64,000 nt of DNA from Cyclina sinensis (lineage: Eukaryota > Mollusca > Bivalvia > Venerida > Veneridae), in NCBI GenBank assembly GCA_012932295.1, contig JAAONU010000013.1, positions 46,266,627 through 46,330,626 of the forward strand, given 5' to 3'. Position 1 is the first letter of the stretch, and the number at the start of each line of letters is the position of its first letter. The position numbers were made by a program, and so were the translations under genes. Of the stretch, positions 46,800 through 58,897 are shown piece after piece. A model generated the notes under the pieces. It searched no databases, was not told where the DNA came from, and was given only the letters and a program-made list of their open reading frames with translations.

Positions 46800-47714
46800 G
46801 TTATGGCCAATATTAGCAAAATTCAATAATTTGACCTTAATGGTCAGGGTCATTTAAAGGTCAAGGTCACAGATGAATGATTCAATGTGTCAGTTTTGTC
46901 ATAAGTGTTGTTTTGTCCCAGGTATAAATCAAATCAAACCATAAATAACAAAAATTTGGCTATTTTAAGCAAAATTCAATAACTTGACCTTAAGTGTCAA
47001 GGTCATATAAAGGTCATGGTCATACTCAAAATAAATTAAAATGTCAGTTTTGTTGTTTTATCAAAGTATAAATCAAATCCATAAATAAACAACAGTTATG
47101 ACAATTTAAGCGAAATACAATAACGGGACATTGACTGTCAAGGTTATTTTAAGGTAAAGGTCATACCTAAATTATTCAACATGTAAGTTTTGTCAAAAGT
47201 GTTGTTTTGTCCAAGTATGAATCAAGTCTAACCATAAATTACACAGTTATGACCAATCTTAGCAAAATTCAATAATTTAATCTTGCTAGTCAAGGTAATT
47301 TTTTAAGTCAAAGTCAAACTTGAATCAAAATGTCGGATATGTCAAAAGTATTGTTTTGTCCAAGTAAAAATCAAATCCATCAATAAATGACAAAGTTATG
47401 ACAATTTAAGCAAAATTCAAACATCTGACCTTGATGGTCAAGGTCATTTTTAGGTCATGGTCACACTTGAGTTATTCAACATGTCGGTTTTGTCACAAGT
47501 GTTGTTTTGCCTAAGTATGAATCAATTCCAACACTAAATTACAAAGTTATAGCAAATTGTAGCAAAATTCAATAATTTGACCTTGAAGGTCAAGGTCATT
47601 TTAACGTAAAGTTGATACATGAAACAATCATAATGTCGGATTTGTCATAAGTGTTGTTTTGTTCAAGTGTGAGCAAATCCATAAATAAATACAAAAGTTA
47701 TGACAATTTCAGCA
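46800..47714 (+). repeat. Tandem-core array, type 5 (first part)
   Basis: Units of about 150 bp with 'ttgaccttga.ggtcaaggtc', 'gtcataagtgttgttttgtc' and 'taaataacaaagttatga'. It continues at 48,941-49,610 and 50,630-50,918, interrupted by later insertions and a spacer. Confidence 0.85.
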
Positions 47715-47720
47715 AAATTC

Positions 47721-48934
47721 CAGTCTTCACGAATAACTTTTTGAAGCACTGGACATTCGGACCAGCCAAGGCAATAATCTGCCTGGACCGAATGACATTT
47801 AACTGGACCGAATAATAGATGTGAACAATGCTATAAGGATGAACAAAACAATAAGACTATGTTTTGAAGTAGAACTTGTCACCACAATGTTAAAAAACAA
47901 TATTAATTATACTTTGAACTTGCTTTATAGCCTAACAATAGTATTGTAAACTTGTCACCACAATGTTAAAAATAAAATCAATTATACTTTGAACTTGTTT
48001 CATAGCCTAACAATAGTATTGTTTAGTGAAAATAATAGTATTCAAGGTTTTTCCCCTTCTACGCCATTTTCAGGCGTCTTCCCTTAGGAAAATTCCTTAA
48101 AATCTTAGTTTTCCCCTAAAATTCAATTTACATCAAGTTTTTTCTTCCCCTTTTGCAAAAAAAAAAAAAAAAAACTGCATTAAATTTTCCCAAATTTAAG
48201 GGAAGGGCACATTCTCCAACCTGTGAAAAAAGCTCTGGTATAATTGATTCATTTGTACAGGACACTGTCAGTACAGTTAAACTCGTTACCAGATTTTTAT
48301 CTCAACTTTTTTTTGCCAACTTCTGAAAATGCCATATATTCATATGCATATATATGTCACCATTTATTACCCCTGGTATATATTCCGTACGACTACATCA
48401 TGCACCATGGTCGATAAATGAGTGTAATGGAATGGATCGGATGTCACTTTCCGAAAATGTATACATGCATGTAAAAAAAAAAAAAAAAAAAAAAACAGGA
48501 AACCGAAACAGAGTTATTTCATGGAACAGAATAATGAAAATAAGGTGTTACTTTCGGCTGGCTTTTTCTCTTTACACCAGAAATAGCCTGGTCAATAATT
48601 AAAATAAAATATCATATTTATCGCGAAAACTGGAAAGGGAGATTATAGCCTGAGCACCGGTTATATGTAAACTAAGTACGAATGCGTTATGTTGAAGTTG
48701 CGGTTAACGAATCGTTGTTCTATGGAGAAGAATGCATTTTTAAGAAACAATTTCATTTTATTTTCAAAAACACTACTTTTTACTTGTTTCTCAACTTTGT
48801 TTACTGTATTTAGTTTAAAAAAAGCAGCACCAATATTCACTGGACAGTCGGACTACTGATTTGTAATTTTTTACTGGACCGTCAGTCATTTTGGTGGACT
48901 GGGCCTTCGGTCCGGCGTCTAAATTCGAAGACTG
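47721..48934 (+). mobile_element. 1.2 kb non-autonomous element with 6-bp target duplication
   Basis: Ends CAGTCTTCACGAAT on the left and (inward) CAGTCTTCGAATTT on the right. AAATTC flanks both sides, at 47,715-47,720 and 48,935-48,940, and the type 5 unit 'agcaaaattcaatcat' is restored when it is removed. Inside are two A-runs, words such as 'actggaccgaat' and 'ggaccgtcagtc', and no gene. The 6-bp duplication does not fit mariner, hAT or piggyBac; the superfamily is unassigned. Confidence 0.7.
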
Positions 48935-48940
48935 AAATTC

Positions 48941-49610
48941 AATCATTTGACCTTGACAGTCATGGTCATTTTAAGGTAAAGGTCACACTTGAATAATTTA
49001 TCATGTCGGCTTTGTCATAAGTGTTGTTTTTATTCCAAGTATTATTAACATCCAACCACAAATAACAAAATTATGGCCAGGTTTAGCAAATTCAATAATC
49101 TGACCTTGACTGTCAACGTACATTTTATTTAAATTTCAAGGTCATATCTGAGAGAATCAAAATGTCGGATTTGTCATAAGTGTTGTTTTGTCCAAGTATG
49201 AATCAAATCCATAAATAAACGAGAAAGGTATGACAATTTAAGCAAAATTCAATCATCTGACCTTGATGGTCAAGGTCATTTTTTGGTTATGGTCATACCT
49301 GAGTTATTCAATATGTCGGTTTTGTCATAATTGTTGTTTTGTCAAAGTATGAATCAAAACCAACCATAAACACATAGTTATGACAATTTTAGCAAAATTT
49401 ATTTATTTGACCTTGACGGTCATGGTCATTTAAGGTTAAGGTCAAACTAGAATAATTTATCTTGTCGGCTTTGCCATAAGTGTTGTTTTGTCCAAGTCTG
49501 ATTCAAATCTAACCATAAATAACAAAATTATGGTCAGTTTTAACAAAATTTGACTTTCACTGTCAAGGTCATTTAAAGGTTAAGGTCAAATGCTTTAAGA
49601 CATTAAGTTC
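48941..49610 (+). repeat. Tandem-core array, type 5 (second part)
   Basis: Four to five further units of the type 5 core in the same orientation. Confidence 0.85.
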
Positions 49611-50629
49611 TGAAAGTAAGTAACACTCTCAGTCTGTGCTCAATATTGATGCCAGATCAATTGTTATTAATATTTTAATGTTATAGTGAAAAAATTAAAT
49701 ATGTGGAAACTATAAGAACAAAATAGTGGAGGTTTGTACAGCAGTCACATTTATATATTTAATGAATTTCCTAATAATTAAAAAAAAAATGGCAAAAAGT
49801 TTCATGAAGAACTAATTTTCTTACTACTTTTGTTTACAGCTTTCATAAAAAGTGGTAAATATTTTAGCACCAAGTACGTTTGATTAAATATTATAAAATG
49901 GCCACAAATTAAAAAGGTAATCCAACAGAATATTGCAATTTCTGAATTTATTATTTTGATGACTGAAATACTAGATTACTCTACTTTCCTGCAAATACCA
50001 CTGACATTGTGTAAATGTATTAAAAAGCAAGAATTCTTCTCAATTTCTTCAATAACTGATGCAATGTAATATCTAGATTCTTGTCCCAACAGTCACGGTT
50101 TTAACCAGAAGTAATGACTCAATTCTTGACACCAAATCTCAAAAACCACCTCAGATATGTTAGTCAAATTTTGAATATTGACTTCAATGGCATTCTGTTA
50201 TATGATAAATGTGTTTGTGTTAAGAAAAGTTAATGTTTCATCTTTAAATAAAACTGAACATGTTCAATAATCTTTTTATGCTTTCTTTTTATTCAAATTT
50301 ACCAATTATTTCGATATTGGAATGTTAATCTAGGACAGAATATCTGTTATTTCATCCTCTACATCGCATCTAACTATTAATACACAGATGTACTGATATA
50401 CATTTCTATTTCATTCCTTTATTTTTGTGTAAATTTCAACATATTTTTTAATTTTTACATGGATTTTCTGTCAGTAATAGGCACTTTTTTAAGATGAATG
50501 CAAAGTTTTCTATAAAACACTATTTTTTTTTATAAAAATTAAAGTTTCAGCCACTAGAAACAACTAAGTTATTTACATTTGCAAGACCTTTATTTTTTTA
50601 CAAAATGTCACCCTTATTTTGCTTTAGGC
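49611..50629. other. AT-rich spacer inside the type 5 region
   Basis: About 1 kb of very AT-rich sequence without gene or terminal repeats. It may be a decayed insertion separating two parts of the type 5 array. Confidence 0.45.
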
Positions 50630-50925
50630 CATAAGTGTTGTTTAGTACTAATTTGAATCAAATCTATAAATAAATAAGAAAGTTATGACAATTTAAGCAA
50701 AATTCAATCATCTGACCTTGACGGTCATAGTCATTTTAAGGTCATGGTCATATCTGAATGATTCAGCATATCGGTTTCGTCATAAGTATAAATCAAATCC
50801 AACAGTAAATACTAAAGTTATGGACAATTTTAGCAAAATGTAATAATTTGACCTTGAATGTGAAGGTTATTTACGAGTCAAGGTCAAGTTGAGTCAGGTC
50901 TTCTTGAAGATCTTGTTGTTGTGCC
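50630..50925 (+). repeat. Tandem-core array, type 5 (third part), left flank of the P-like element
   Basis: Two type 5 units, ending in '..ttgttGTTGTGCC' directly before the terminal inverted repeat. Confidence 0.8.
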
Positions 50926-50952
50926 CAGAGACATAAAAAACAAGAGATAAGC
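50926..50952 (+). repeat. Left terminal inverted repeat of the P-like element
   Basis: 27 bp, identical in inverse to 61,440-61,466. It differs only after base 27 (AAC left, GAC right), then diverges, though both sides keep an inner CGCG/ATCTCG-rich patch. Confidence 0.85.
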
Positions 50953-51059
50953 AACTTCTTCTGAAAATTAATCGAAATAACGCGGGATCTCGCAAAACAC
51001 GTGATTTATCGATAACTGAAGACCACGTTGTTCTGCCATATTGAAAATACGCTACGAGG

Positions 51060-51224
51060 CAGCCGACGTCTAACATTGTTTCTCGTAAAATCGCTGTTGT
51101 GGATGAAATATTTCTTTATTTTCATAAATTAAGAACTTTGTAAGATTGAAACAAAAATAGTTGATGTGCGTGCCTTTTAGGAATCACTGGAAAACGGAAT
51201 AAAATCGGCTAGTTTCGTTTGCAG
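51060..51224 (+). other. Probable 5' untranslated exon of the transposase gene
   Basis: It ends with ..CGTTTGCAG and donor GTAAAT at 51,225. The only well-placed acceptor for the coding exon is TGTGTTTTCAG at 55,568, implying a 4.3 kb intron. The transcription start is not defined. No long open frame lies in this exon. Confidence 0.4.
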
Positions 51225-51649
51225 GTAAATATTGTAAAGCATTTTTTGGTGGGTGGGGTAAAGCCGTATGTTGTGTAAAAGTGTTATTTGTAAATATTTC
51301 TTTTTTTTGAAAAACAAAGACGGATTTATTTAAGATACAAAATGAAAGGCCAAGACGTCTTCAAACTTTTTATGTCGATAAATAAATTGATGGGTAAATA
51401 ATTTGACTTGATGGCGTGACATGTTAGCGATGTCCAGTGCTGTCATGACACATATAAATTTAATGATGTTCAGGTCAGTAACATCCAATTTAACAAGTAA
51501 AGACAGTTTTCACATTTATCGTTCTCTCTTGGTTAAAAATGTTTAGCTACCACAACTTTCCAGTCATTTAATTAGAATAATTTGTGTTCAGAAAATTTGA
51601 TGGGGTATGCTAGCATTGCCAAGACATTATTGTAGCAATTTTAAGTTAA

Positions 51650-53760
51650 AAATAACTTGTAATATGTTAAGATTTGTATTGTTTCCAGAAAGTATAATAT
51701 TTGATGAGTTGCTGATTGAATTTTCATTAATCTCACTTGAAAAGAAGTGTGAAAAAAATAGATCTTATGTTATGTGCCTTTGCTGTATAGAATTTTGACT
51801 CAAAATTCAGAGGTGAAAAGTTTCTGGTCTGTAGCGATTAAAACATCAAAATGGGTCATTTTTTATTAAAATGAAGATTGTTTTCAGAAAGGATATTGTT
51901 TGATCAGTTGCTGGCTGCATTTTCATTAATCTCACTTGAAAAGATAGTGAAAAAGTTTGTTCTTATGTTATGTGCCTTTGCTGCATAGAATTTTGACTCT
52001 AAAGTCAGAGGCGAGAAGTTCCGTGACTGTAGCATCTAATACCCAAAAATGGTTCCTTTTTTATATAAATGCAGATTGTTTTCAGAAAGTATAATATTTG
52101 ATGAGTTGCTGATTGAATTTTCATTAATCTCACTTGAAAAGAAGTGTGAAAAAAATAGATCTTATGTTATGTGCCTTTGCTGTATAGAATTTTGACTCAA
52201 AATTCAGAGGTGAAAAGTTTCTGGTCTGTAGCGATTAAAACATCAAAATGGGTCATTTTTATTAAAATGAAGATTGTTTTCAGAAAGGATATTGTTTGAT
52301 CAGTTGCTGGCTGCATTTTCATTAATCTCACTTGAAAAGATAATGAAAAAGTTTGTTCTTATGTTATGTGCCTTTGCTGCATAGAATTTTGACTCTAAAG
52401 TCAGAGGCGAGAAGTTCCGTGACTGTAGCATCTAATACCCAAAAATGGTTCCTTTTTTATATAAATGCAGATTGTTTTCAGAAAGTATAATATTTGATCA
52501 GTTGCTGATTGAATTTTCATTAATCTCACTTGAAAAGAAGTGTGAAAAAAATAGATCTTATGTTATGTGCCTTTGCTGTATAGAATTTTGACTCAAAATT
52601 CAGAGGTGAAAAGTTTCTGGTCTGTAGCGATTAAAACATCAAAATGGGTCATTTTTTATTAAAATGAAGATTGTTTTCAGAAAGGATATTGTTTGATCAG
52701 TTGCTGGCTGCATTTTCATTAATCTCACTTGAAAAGAAGTGTGAAAAAAATAGATCTTATGTTATGTGCCTTTGCTGTATAGAATTTTGACTCAAAATTC
52801 AGAGGTGAAAAGTTTCTGGTCTGTAGCAATTAAAACATCAAAATGGGTCATTTTTTATTAAAATGAAGATTGTTTTCAGAAAGGATATTGTTTGATCAGT
52901 TGCTGGCTGCATTTTCATTAATCTCACTTGAAAAGATAATGAAAAAGTTTGTTCTTATGTTATGTGCCTTTGCTGCATAGAATTTTGACTCTAAAGTCAG
53001 AGGCGAGAAGTTCCGTGACTGTAGCATCTAATACCCAAAAATGGTTCCTTTTTTATATAAATGCAGATTGTTTTCAGAAAGTATAATATTTGATCAGTTG
53101 CTGATTGAATTTTCATTAATCTCACTTGAAAAGAAGTGTGAAAAAAATAGATCTTATGTTATGTGCCTTTACTGTATAGAATTTTGACTCAAAATTCAGA
53201 GGTGAAAAGTTCCCTGACTGTAGCATCTAATACCCAAAAATGGTTCCTTTTTTATATAAATGCAGATTGTTTTCAGAAAGTATAATATTTGATCAGTTGC
53301 TGATTGAATTTTCATTAATCTCACTTGAAAAGAAGTGTGAAAAAAATAGATCTTATGTTATGTGCCTTTACTGTATAGAATTTTGACTCAAAATTAGAGG
53401 TGAAAAGTTCCCTGACTGTAGCGACTAATATATCAAAATGGGTCCTTTTTTATTTAAATGCAGATTGTTTTCAGATAGTTTATTGTTTGATCAGTTGCTG
53501 GCTGCATTTTCATTAATCTCACTTGAAAAGAAGTGTGAAAAAAATTTGTTCTTATGTGCCTTTGCTATCTATAGAATTTTGACTCAGAGAATGTTCTGAG
53601 GCAAAAAGTTCCCTGATTGTAACGACTAATGCATCAAAATGGGTCTTTTTTTATTTAAATGCAGATTGTTTTCAGAAAGCTTATTGTTTGATCAGTTGCT
53701 GACTGCATTTTCAGCAATTTTGCTGAAAAGGGAATGTAGTTTAGTCTTATGTTATGTACC
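51650..53760 (+). repeat. Dimeric (higher-order) satellite array, about 198-bp monomers
   Basis: About eleven monomers. Types A ('cagaaagtataatatttgat..', 'gaagtgtgaaaaaaatag') and B ('cagaaaggatattgtttgat', 'gctggctgcattttc') alternate A-B-A-B-A-B-B-A-A, then two diverged units. All share 'cattaatctcacttgaaaag' and 'tcttatgttatgtgccttt'. Each begins with TTGTTTTCAG, a splice-acceptor-like word. It lies within the probable first intron of the transposase gene. Confidence 0.92.
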
Positions 53761-55568
53761 TTTAGTGTTGAAAAGTACAATAGGGCTGGTTCGTTCTTAA
53801 ACTTACAATGCAAATTGTTTCAGGACAATCAATCCAGTGTTAGAACTCAAATCTGACTCACTTACACATGTACATGTTTTCTTTAATCTTTAGTAACTTC
53901 CTATATGAAGAAAGGTTACCGAATTGCAAGATTTCAAGGCAGGCTATTGTTTTTACAAATAAAGGATAAATGCATTAAGGTCAGATTAGGATGATGGTGT
54001 GTTGATCAATCAATCTGTTTATTGAATGGTTTTCAGAATACTATGTCATCAAAGAGTTGGCATGTGGTAAGTTATTAGCTGTGTATATAGTGTTGTCTGA
54101 AGTTGGAACTTTATGACCCCTACTTGTATATTGGAACTTTATTGATCTGAACTCTATGACCCCTACTTGTATATTGGAACTTTATTGATCTGAACTCTCA
54201 ATCAAATGCCTCCAGGCCAATTGATGGCCCTTATGGCAATTTTGATTGGCAATTTTTTAATTGAACAGTTTGCTTCAGGTCATCTCTTAGAGAATGGGGC
54301 ACATAAAGTAACCTGATGGTACAGACGGACCCTAAATAACACTGCATTCATCATCTCTTATAAAAATTCTTGAGTAATTCTATACTTTTATTGAAAAACT
54401 TTGAATAGCTGTAACAGATTTTATAAAGTTAGTTCTGGTTGGAAGTCCATCCTTATTATCCATAAAATTTTTATGAAATGTGAACTTTGACCCGCTTTTT
54501 TTTCTGAATGAAACAATTTTGATAGGGTAGCCAAATTCGTCGATATTTTTACCATACCCGTAAAGTTGAACGTCACGTCAACCAACAAAAGGTCAATTAC
54601 ATATGTAATCGTAAAAACTTGAAAATGTTGTAAGTTTTGTTACTTACTGCTTCTATGGTAAGTCTGATGAATGTAGAAGCTTTGTAACTGAGCTGAAATA
54701 TTCAATGAGTGATTTATTTTTACCAACAATACCTAGCAGATTTATTTGCAATATGTTTTTGCTATTGAGAAAGTGTTGCATCATAAATGTTATTGGACTT
54801 GGAAATATTCTTCTACGAAAAACATTTTAAGAGAAATAAGGTTTCGTCTGTGAATCATGTCACTTTCAATTAGTTTTGTTTTGAATTTGAGTATAAATTG
54901 ACAAATTTATGTCTGTTTTGTGCAGTTATCTGTGCATTTTTTTTCAAAATAGATCTATCGGTATGTTAGTATCCTTGCCAGAGGTTAAAGATTGGGCATT
55001 GTAGGTTGGTCAATTCTAACACATTCTTCGTTCCATTTTTTTCTGTAAACAACGTCCCAACTTGGTGAAGTATTGTCAATTTTCAAATGTGTTTATAAAA
55101 ATTAACATTCCTGTTCGCACACATCTTAAGTTGCCATCTTAAGTTGCCATAGAAAGCAAAAGCAAAAAACTTTAGTACCATCTTGACAAAACTGAAAGGC
55201 AGACGGTGGTAATATTTTACAAAAATGATTATTCAGAAACCATCCAGTTTAAACCTTTGGCCTGCTAAAAGTTGTAATGTTGATATTTTCATACTTTCAT
55301 CATTCTACACATCCTTGCTGTCTTATTATGATCTGATTCTGTCAGAAGCTTTTCAGTTCTTCACATGTTTATGTATTTCAGTACTGTCCAGTTAGTACAA
55401 TAGGTATCCAATTATAGTAATTTAGAAGGTTATCGGTTTAAGTCAGTTGACTTCCTTCTGTTGAGGCAAATGAGAAACTGCCACGTAGCTATTAAACATT
55501 AACAAAATGCTGTAAATAGGTTTTGTTGGCTTACTGTTCACTAATAGTTTTTACTTTTGTGTTTTCAG
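53761..55568. other. Rest of the probable first intron
   Basis: A 44-bp direct duplication at 54,110-54,200 ('tatgacccctacttgtatat' + 'tggaactttattgatctgaactc'). Otherwise AT-rich with no gene. It ends in acceptor tttacttttgtgttttcag. Confidence 0.55.
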
Positions 55569-55574
55569 AAAACC

Positions 55575-58235
55575 ATGCCTCGCAAAAAAAGAGTCTCGTA
55601 TGGTGTACAAAGAAAATACAAGAGAGTGCGCTATTCAGACACGAGCAAATGTGACATACTCAATGATGCATTTTATGAAAGTCCTGAATTGTCACAGGAG
55701 GATACTGTGAATGATGTTCTGAATGAGGCATTTTGTATTGACCCAAGTAGCAGCATTGCATCAGAAGTGACACTTAAGGATTCAGAAATTCAAGTTGATA
55801 TTGAGAAAAAAACAAAAGAAACACAAGTGTGTGTAAGTGTAGAGGACAAAGACATTCAAGTAGACTTGCAGGTTGATCTCGATTATAATGTGCCTACACG
55901 TTGTGAGAAAATAAAGAGAGACCTTTTTGACTTGCCGACACCGTATGTTCTTAATACTTGTTCGGATATTGTTCAGATACTGGAGTTGTACCAAAACAAA
56001 GGGAACACTGTTGTTAAACTTAAAGTTTGTGTTAGTGAAGAAGGGATTGTTTCTGTGTTTGTTCATAACAGACTGTTACCTGTAAGCCATCCACTGATGC
56101 AAACTTTACCTGAACGATGCAATAAAGGTGATGAGTTAATCAAATTTTTGAATATGGTCTCACATTACAGTGTATGCATTGGGAATCCAGAAGAGGAATT
56201 TACATCTCTTGTACCAATTGGTGCTGGGATTTCGAGCAACACTGACCCAACAGTAGTTGCATATCGCGAGGGGGATTTTTCAGCATATTCTGGTAGTGTG
56301 AGCTATTCCTCCACGATAAGAACTGTCAGTTGTTCACTATTGACAAGTGGTGTTGGTTCCAGGTGCAGTTCGTGTGCAATACACCGTAGAGCTTTAAAAC
56401 AAAGAATTGAAAGGAAAAAAAAGCTTATGAGTTCAAATATAGACTTTACCAAATCACACCACAAAAACAGTGAACTACCTAGAGAACTGTTAATTATGAA
56501 AATTGAACAACAAAGGGTCAAAATAAATTCATTACAGTCAGAAAATGAAAAACTGAAGAGAAAAATTCAAAAATCAATAAGTTCCGAGGGCATTAAATTA
56601 GGATCAATTCAGGACATGGAAATGAAAGACTTAATGGCCTCTTGCCAAGTGTCAGTGGAAAAAGCTTTCCCGGATGAGTCATGTTACCAACGTTTATTTT
56701 GGTCGCAGCAGTTAAAACAACAAGAGTTTGGTAAGCATGGAATGAGATGGCATCCGATGATTATCAAGTGGTGTTTGTACATACGATCAAAATCACAGGC
56801 AGCATATGATGCCATAAGAGATGGTGGTTTTATTCAACTCCCAAGCAACAGAACCTTATTTGATTACTCCCACTATATAAAGAGTGAGTTGGGGTTCAGT
56901 GCGGATGTACTGAAAATGCTTCATCAGGAGGCTGACAAACAGAAAATGTTCGAGGAAAACTGGCGAAAATATGTGGGAATTTTATTTGATGAGATCAGTG
57001 TTAAAGAGGATTTAGTTTATGACAAAGTAACAGGGGAGTTGATTGGCTACTGCAATTTAGATGATATTGGTAATCATATAATGCATTTAGAAGATTGCAT
57101 TAAAGGCAAAGAAAAAAGTGTAGCAAAATGTATCTTAGTTTTGATGGTCAAAGGTGTTGCCACTTCACTGCAATTCCCACTTGCAGCTTTTGCTACTTCA
57201 AGTATTACAGCTGATTTTTTATATCCAATTATTTGGACAGCTGTTTCCATTTTAGAGGTTCATGTTAAGTTGCGGGTCTTGTTTTTGACATGTGATGGTG
57301 CTACATCAAATAGGAAATTTTTTAATATGCACAAATTGCCTGGTCAGAACACTGTGTATTTCTCCGTCAATCCTTTTGATTCTAGTCGTAATATATTTTT
57401 TATATCTGATGTACCACATTTATTAAAAACAGCTCGTAATTGTTTCAGTAATTCTTACTCGCATAGAAATACAAGACGATTGTGGCGAAATGGAAAGGAC
57501 ATATCTTGGGTCCACATTGTCCGGTTGTTCGAAGAGCACTGTGAATTTAATTTGTATACCCCTTGTCCAAAACTGTCCAGAAATCATATTGACCTCAATG
57601 CCTTTTCTTATTTAAAAGTAAACTTGGCAGCTCAAGTTTTAAGCAGCAGTGTAGCAAATGCATTGGAAGATAATTATGATGAAAGTGTCTCAGAAACAGT
57701 ACTTTTTATCAGAAATATGAATAAGTTTTTTGACATCCTTAACGTTCGTTCCCTACACGAAGGAAGAAATAAGAGAAATCCTGACTTAAATCCATTCACA
57801 TCAGTTGATGATGAACGCCTTGTTTGGTTGAAAGAAGATTTTTTGCATTATTTTGAGTCATGGGCAGGGAGTGTTACCCAAAGACCAGGGCCATTTACCA
57901 AAAAGGAAAGGTCAACCATGCTCTTAAGTTATCAAACACTAAATGGTTTAACAATATCAGTCCTTTCAATAGTTGAATGTGTCAGGTTCCTACTAAATAG
58001 TGGTGCTCATTTTGTACTGACAAGTGCCTTTAACCAAGACCCCCTAGAACAACATTTTGGTCACTACAGACATAAGGGAGGGAGTAATAAAAATCCCACA
58101 GTGCAAGAGGTGCGGCACATTCTAACTAATATTAGAACAGTTGGTGCACAGGCATTGGCACCAGTTCGTGGGAATACACAAGTCAATCGTGTTTTACCAC
58201 CTATTGACCATACTAAACTGCCAAGGCGTCGCTAG
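55575..58235 (+). CDS. P-element/THAP9-like transposase, 886 aa
   Basis: Uninterrupted frame; ATG lies six bases after acceptor CAG at 55,568, which decides the start. Residues 1-22 are basic (MPRKKRVSYGVQRKYKRVRY), NLS-like. Residues 70-115 are acidic and Gln/Val-rich. A C-x10-C-x2-C-x2-H cluster sits around C264/C267. A coiled coil (KIEQQRVKINSLQSENEKLK) lies near 310-335. Next comes the P-type region GMRWHPMIIKWCLYIRSKSQ..LPSNRTLFDY. The RNase H-like fold follows: LFDEISVKEDLVYDKVTGEL (D472), GVATSLQFPL, LTCDGATSN (D574), FISDVPHLLKTARN, LAAQVLSSSVANAL, and FNQDPLEQHFGHYR (D822, E825). These match the P-transposase core order, including the putative catalytic Asp/Asp/Glu. Expected role: nuclear DNA excision and integration. 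Odd: no N-terminal THAP zinc finger, which P transposase and THAP9 have. Converges with the antisense gene 660 bp downstream. Confidence 0.88.
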   Translation: MPRKKRVSYGVQRKYKRVRYSDTSKCDILNDAFYESPELSQEDTVNDVLNEAFCIDPSSSIASEVTLKDSEIQVDIEKKTKETQVCVSVEDKDIQVDLQVDLDYNVPTRCEKIKRDLFDLPTPYVLNTCSDIVQILELYQNKGNTVVKLKVCVSEEGIVSVFVHNRLLPVSHPLMQTLPERCNKGDELIKFLNMVSHYSVCIGNPEEEFTSLVPIGAGISSNTDPTVVAYREGDFSAYSGSVSYSSTIRTVSCSLLTSGVGSRCSSCAIHRRALKQRIERKKKLMSSNIDFTKSHHKNSELPRELLIMKIEQQRVKINSLQSENEKLKRKIQKSISSEGIKLGSIQDMEMKDLMASCQVSVEKAFPDESCYQRLFWSQQLKQQEFGKHGMRWHPMIIKWCLYIRSKSQAAYDAIRDGGFIQLPSNRTLFDYSHYIKSELGFSADVLKMLHQEADKQKMFEENWRKYVGILFDEISVKEDLVYDKVTGELIGYCNLDDIGNHIMHLEDCIKGKEKSVAKCILVLMVKGVATSLQFPLAAFATSSITADFLYPIIWTAVSILEVHVKLRVLFLTCDGATSNRKFFNMHKLPGQNTVYFSVNPFDSSRNIFFISDVPHLLKTARNCFSNSYSHRNTRRLWRNGKDISWVHIVRLFEEHCEFNLYTPCPKLSRNHIDLNAFSYLKVNLAAQVLSSSVANALEDNYDESVSETVLFIRNMNKFFDILNVRSLHEGRNKRNPDLNPFTSVDDERLVWLKEDFLHYFESWAGSVTQRPGPFTKKERSTMLLSYQTLNGLTISVLSIVECVRFLLNSGAHFVLTSAFNQDPLEQHFGHYRHKGGSNKNPTVQEVRHILTNIRTVGAQALAPVRGNTQVNRVLPPIDHTKLPRRR

Positions 58236-58897
58236 GTTCAAGCCGTAAACAAACTCTCATAAGGTTTCCACACATGGCTGGAATAGTTAAATTGACACAC
58301 GTAAAATCATATCTCTTGGTATTCAGATGTGCCACTTAATCAGCCCCAACGTGTTGGACCCATTAGACTGAAATTGTAAACCTGGGGAATTCATTTTTAA
58401 TTATTACAGTTATGTTGTAAATATATATAGATTGTAAACAAACAGATTACAACACATTATCATTATCATGATTTATTGAGTTGAACAGTGTTATAAATGA
58501 AAGTAAAAAAGACATATAATTTTCTGCTATCTCAGTCTGTTTATGAAAGATGTATGAAAGAAATGTTGCAGCAGTTAGCAGTTCATTATTATACATGTAA
58601 TTATGTAATATAGATTGTAAACAACAAAACAATTCATTTTTCATTTTCCTTGATTGAGTTGTATACAGTGTTAATTAAAAAGTTGTACACAGTGTTTATC
58701 ACAAGAATTCACAAAGTTAATATATATTAAAATGCACATTTACTTGTTTTTGTGGTTTCAGAAAAAGATTCAAACCTATCACACCTGATATTTTACTCTG
58801 ATACTTAAGAAAGACAATGGAGATGTAAATAACACACAACTGAATGATTAGATGTTATGTACACAGTCTTGCACTTAGACAGTACCAGCACCTTATA
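58236..58897. other. Convergent intergenic region of the P-like element
   Basis: Holds the 3' ends of both genes. The word 'gatttattgag' near 58,471 gives AATAAA on the minus strand for the zinc-finger gene. A repeated 'atatagattgtaaacaa.a' occurs at 58,425 and 58,610. No gene. Confidence 0.5.

Noticed and set aside
48155..48500. A-runs considered as retrotransposon poly(A) tails
   Set aside because: They lie inside an element with inverted ends and a 6-bp duplication, and no upstream retro-ORF accompanies them.
51607..51798. 63-codon open frame at the start of the satellite array
   Set aside because: The same frame recurs in the other A monomers; satellite sequence.
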